A stretch of DNA of 64,000 bases from positions 1 through 64,000 of the forward strand of contig JAADHC010000054.1 in the NCBI GenBank assembly GCA_013152085.1, written 5' to 3'. Below, in pieces: positions 63,397-64,000 of the stretch (its first letter is position 1; each line of letters begins with the position of its first letter). Source of the stretch: Chlorobiota bacterium. GTDB lineage: Bacteria; Bacteroidota; Bacteroidia; Bacteroidales; VadinHA17. A program made the translations under genes and the position numbers. A model generated the notes under the pieces. That model had not been told where the DNA came from. It saw nothing but the letters and a program-made list of their open reading frames with translations, and did no database searches.

Positions 63397-64000
63397 TCAT
63401 TTTTCTTTTGTTTTGCCGGTCATCGGTACAAAGATCACAGGATATTGTGCCTTTTTTCTCACTTTACCGTTTATGGTTTTTTCAACCACTGTCAGCCATT
63501 GGGTCTGATCAGCTTTTCCAACGGGTATGATGATCCGGCCTCCCGGTTTAAGCTGGCTGATAAGAGGTTCAGGGATATTCTCAGGGGCACAGGTGACAAT
63601 GATCCCGTCATAAGGGGCATATTCAGCCCATCCTTCATAACCATCACCAATCTTCACTCTGATGGTTTTGTATCCCAGTTTATACAGTAAATCCCCGGCC
63701 TGTCTGCCGAGCTCTTCAATAATTTCGATCGTATATACGTAAGGTGTCAGCTCGGACAATACTGCCGCCTGATATCCGCTTCCCGTTCCAATCTCCAGGA
63801 CCTTGTCTCCCGGACTGATGTCGAGAAGTTCGGTCATATGGGCAACAATGAGTGGCTGTGAGATGGTTTGTCCGTATCCTATTGGCAACGGATGATTTTC
63901 ATATGCCATTTCACGGTAGGGCTCCGGAACGAAAAGATGCCTGGGAACAGCTTCCATTGCCTTCAATACCTCTGCATTCTTTATGGGACTGAAAGGTGCA
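63397..64000 (-). CDS. pcm: Protein-L-isoaspartate O-methyltransferase, 5' end cut by the window
   Basis: About 200 residues are visible; the frame stays open to the right edge (APFSPIKNAEVLKAMEAVPRH continues outward), so the true start lies beyond 64000. Motifs: VPRHLFVPE, the GYGQTISQP catalytic loop, SAM motif I VLEIGTGSGYQAAVL, and VTCAPENIPEPLISQLKPGGRIIIPVG. The enzyme starts repair of damaged Asp/Asn residues. It is convergent with the metallo-hydrolase gene, 12 bases apart. Confidence 0.93.
   Translation of the reverse strand, partial: APFSPIKNAEVLKAMEAVPRHLFVPEPYREMAYENHPLPIGYGQTISQPLIVAHMTELLDISPGDKVLEIGTGSGYQAAVLSELTPYVYTIEIIEELGRQAGDLLYKLGYKTIRVKIGDGYEGWAEYAPYDGIIVTCAPENIPEPLISQLKPGGRIIIPVGKADQTQWLTVVEKTINGKVRKKAQYPVIFVPMTGKTKEK

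Overview
The window reads as a chromosomal segment of a Bacteroidota bacterium, most likely from the Bacteroidales/Marinilabiliales side of the phylum. Evidence: promoters follow the phylum-specific TTTG-N19-21-TAnnTTTG pattern; most genes lack a Shine-Dalgarno sequence; type IX secretion (T9SS) is represented by PorT and by a cargo protein with a C-terminal sorting domain; there is a TamL-type outer-membrane assembly lipoprotein, an S46 dipeptidyl peptidase, a DUF3467 gene after rpoC, and the order tRNA-Thr, Tyr, Gly, Thr, tuf, tRNA-Trp, secE, nusG, rplKAJL, rpoBC. No species can be named from this. There is no prophage, plasmid, IS transposase or CRISPR array.

Layout. 1-5.4 kb: the 5' part of a BlaI/MecI-type repressor with operator dyads over its promoter, aconitase, an orphan MacB/FtsX-type permease and a SiaC-like protein. 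5.4-18.5 kb, all on the minus strand: GAPDH, an outer-membrane protein preceded by a 41-residue lipoprotein gene, two tandem giant sortilin/Asp-box proteins and a 1283-residue T9SS cargo with two lamin-tail domains. Most of these end in clear terminators. 18.7-21.7 kb: nitroreductase, a 57-residue membrane protein, and an LDH2-type dehydrogenase coupled to a short-chain dehydrogenase. 21.9-32.9 kb: purL-menG-porT, a TrmH-type methyltransferase, tamL, pyruvate kinase abutting tamL stop to stop, a sodium symporter and a helix-hairpin-helix membrane protein.

33.1-48.3 kb is the translation/transcription superoperon: rpsU, xerC, hpf, a strong promoter, the tRNA cluster, tuf, tRNA-Trp, secE-nusG, ribosomal protein genes, an attenuator-like terminator, rpoB, rpoC and DUF3467. 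Its most unusual spot is 34970-35185. There a partial duplicate of the boxA leader plus the 5' half of tRNA-Gly is split in its D-loop by a 106-base element made of two long hairpins with TCCCGA/TCGGGA ends. An intact tRNA-Gly follows.

48.4-56.7 kb: a lipoprotein sulfatase, then an etfB-etfA / membrane Fe-S protein / CCG protein / acyl-CoA dehydrogenase operon, which would pass electrons from acyl-CoA oxidation through ETF to menaquinone (the menG product family is also in the window), and a small lipoprotein. 56.8-64 kb: a tight DUF2520, KdsC-like, UbiA-type prenyltransferase, Maf, DPP11-type peptidase cluster, followed by an unknown small protein, a metallo-beta-lactamase-fold protein and the 3' part of a protein-isoaspartate methyltransferase.

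Most genes are ordinary core genes. The strongest leads are the interrupted tRNA-Gly duplicate and its palindromic element, the boxA set, the repressor operators, two small genes that are easily missed (7382-7507 and 19513-19686), and the ETF-quinone oxidoreductase split over two genes, one with a degenerate CCG module.
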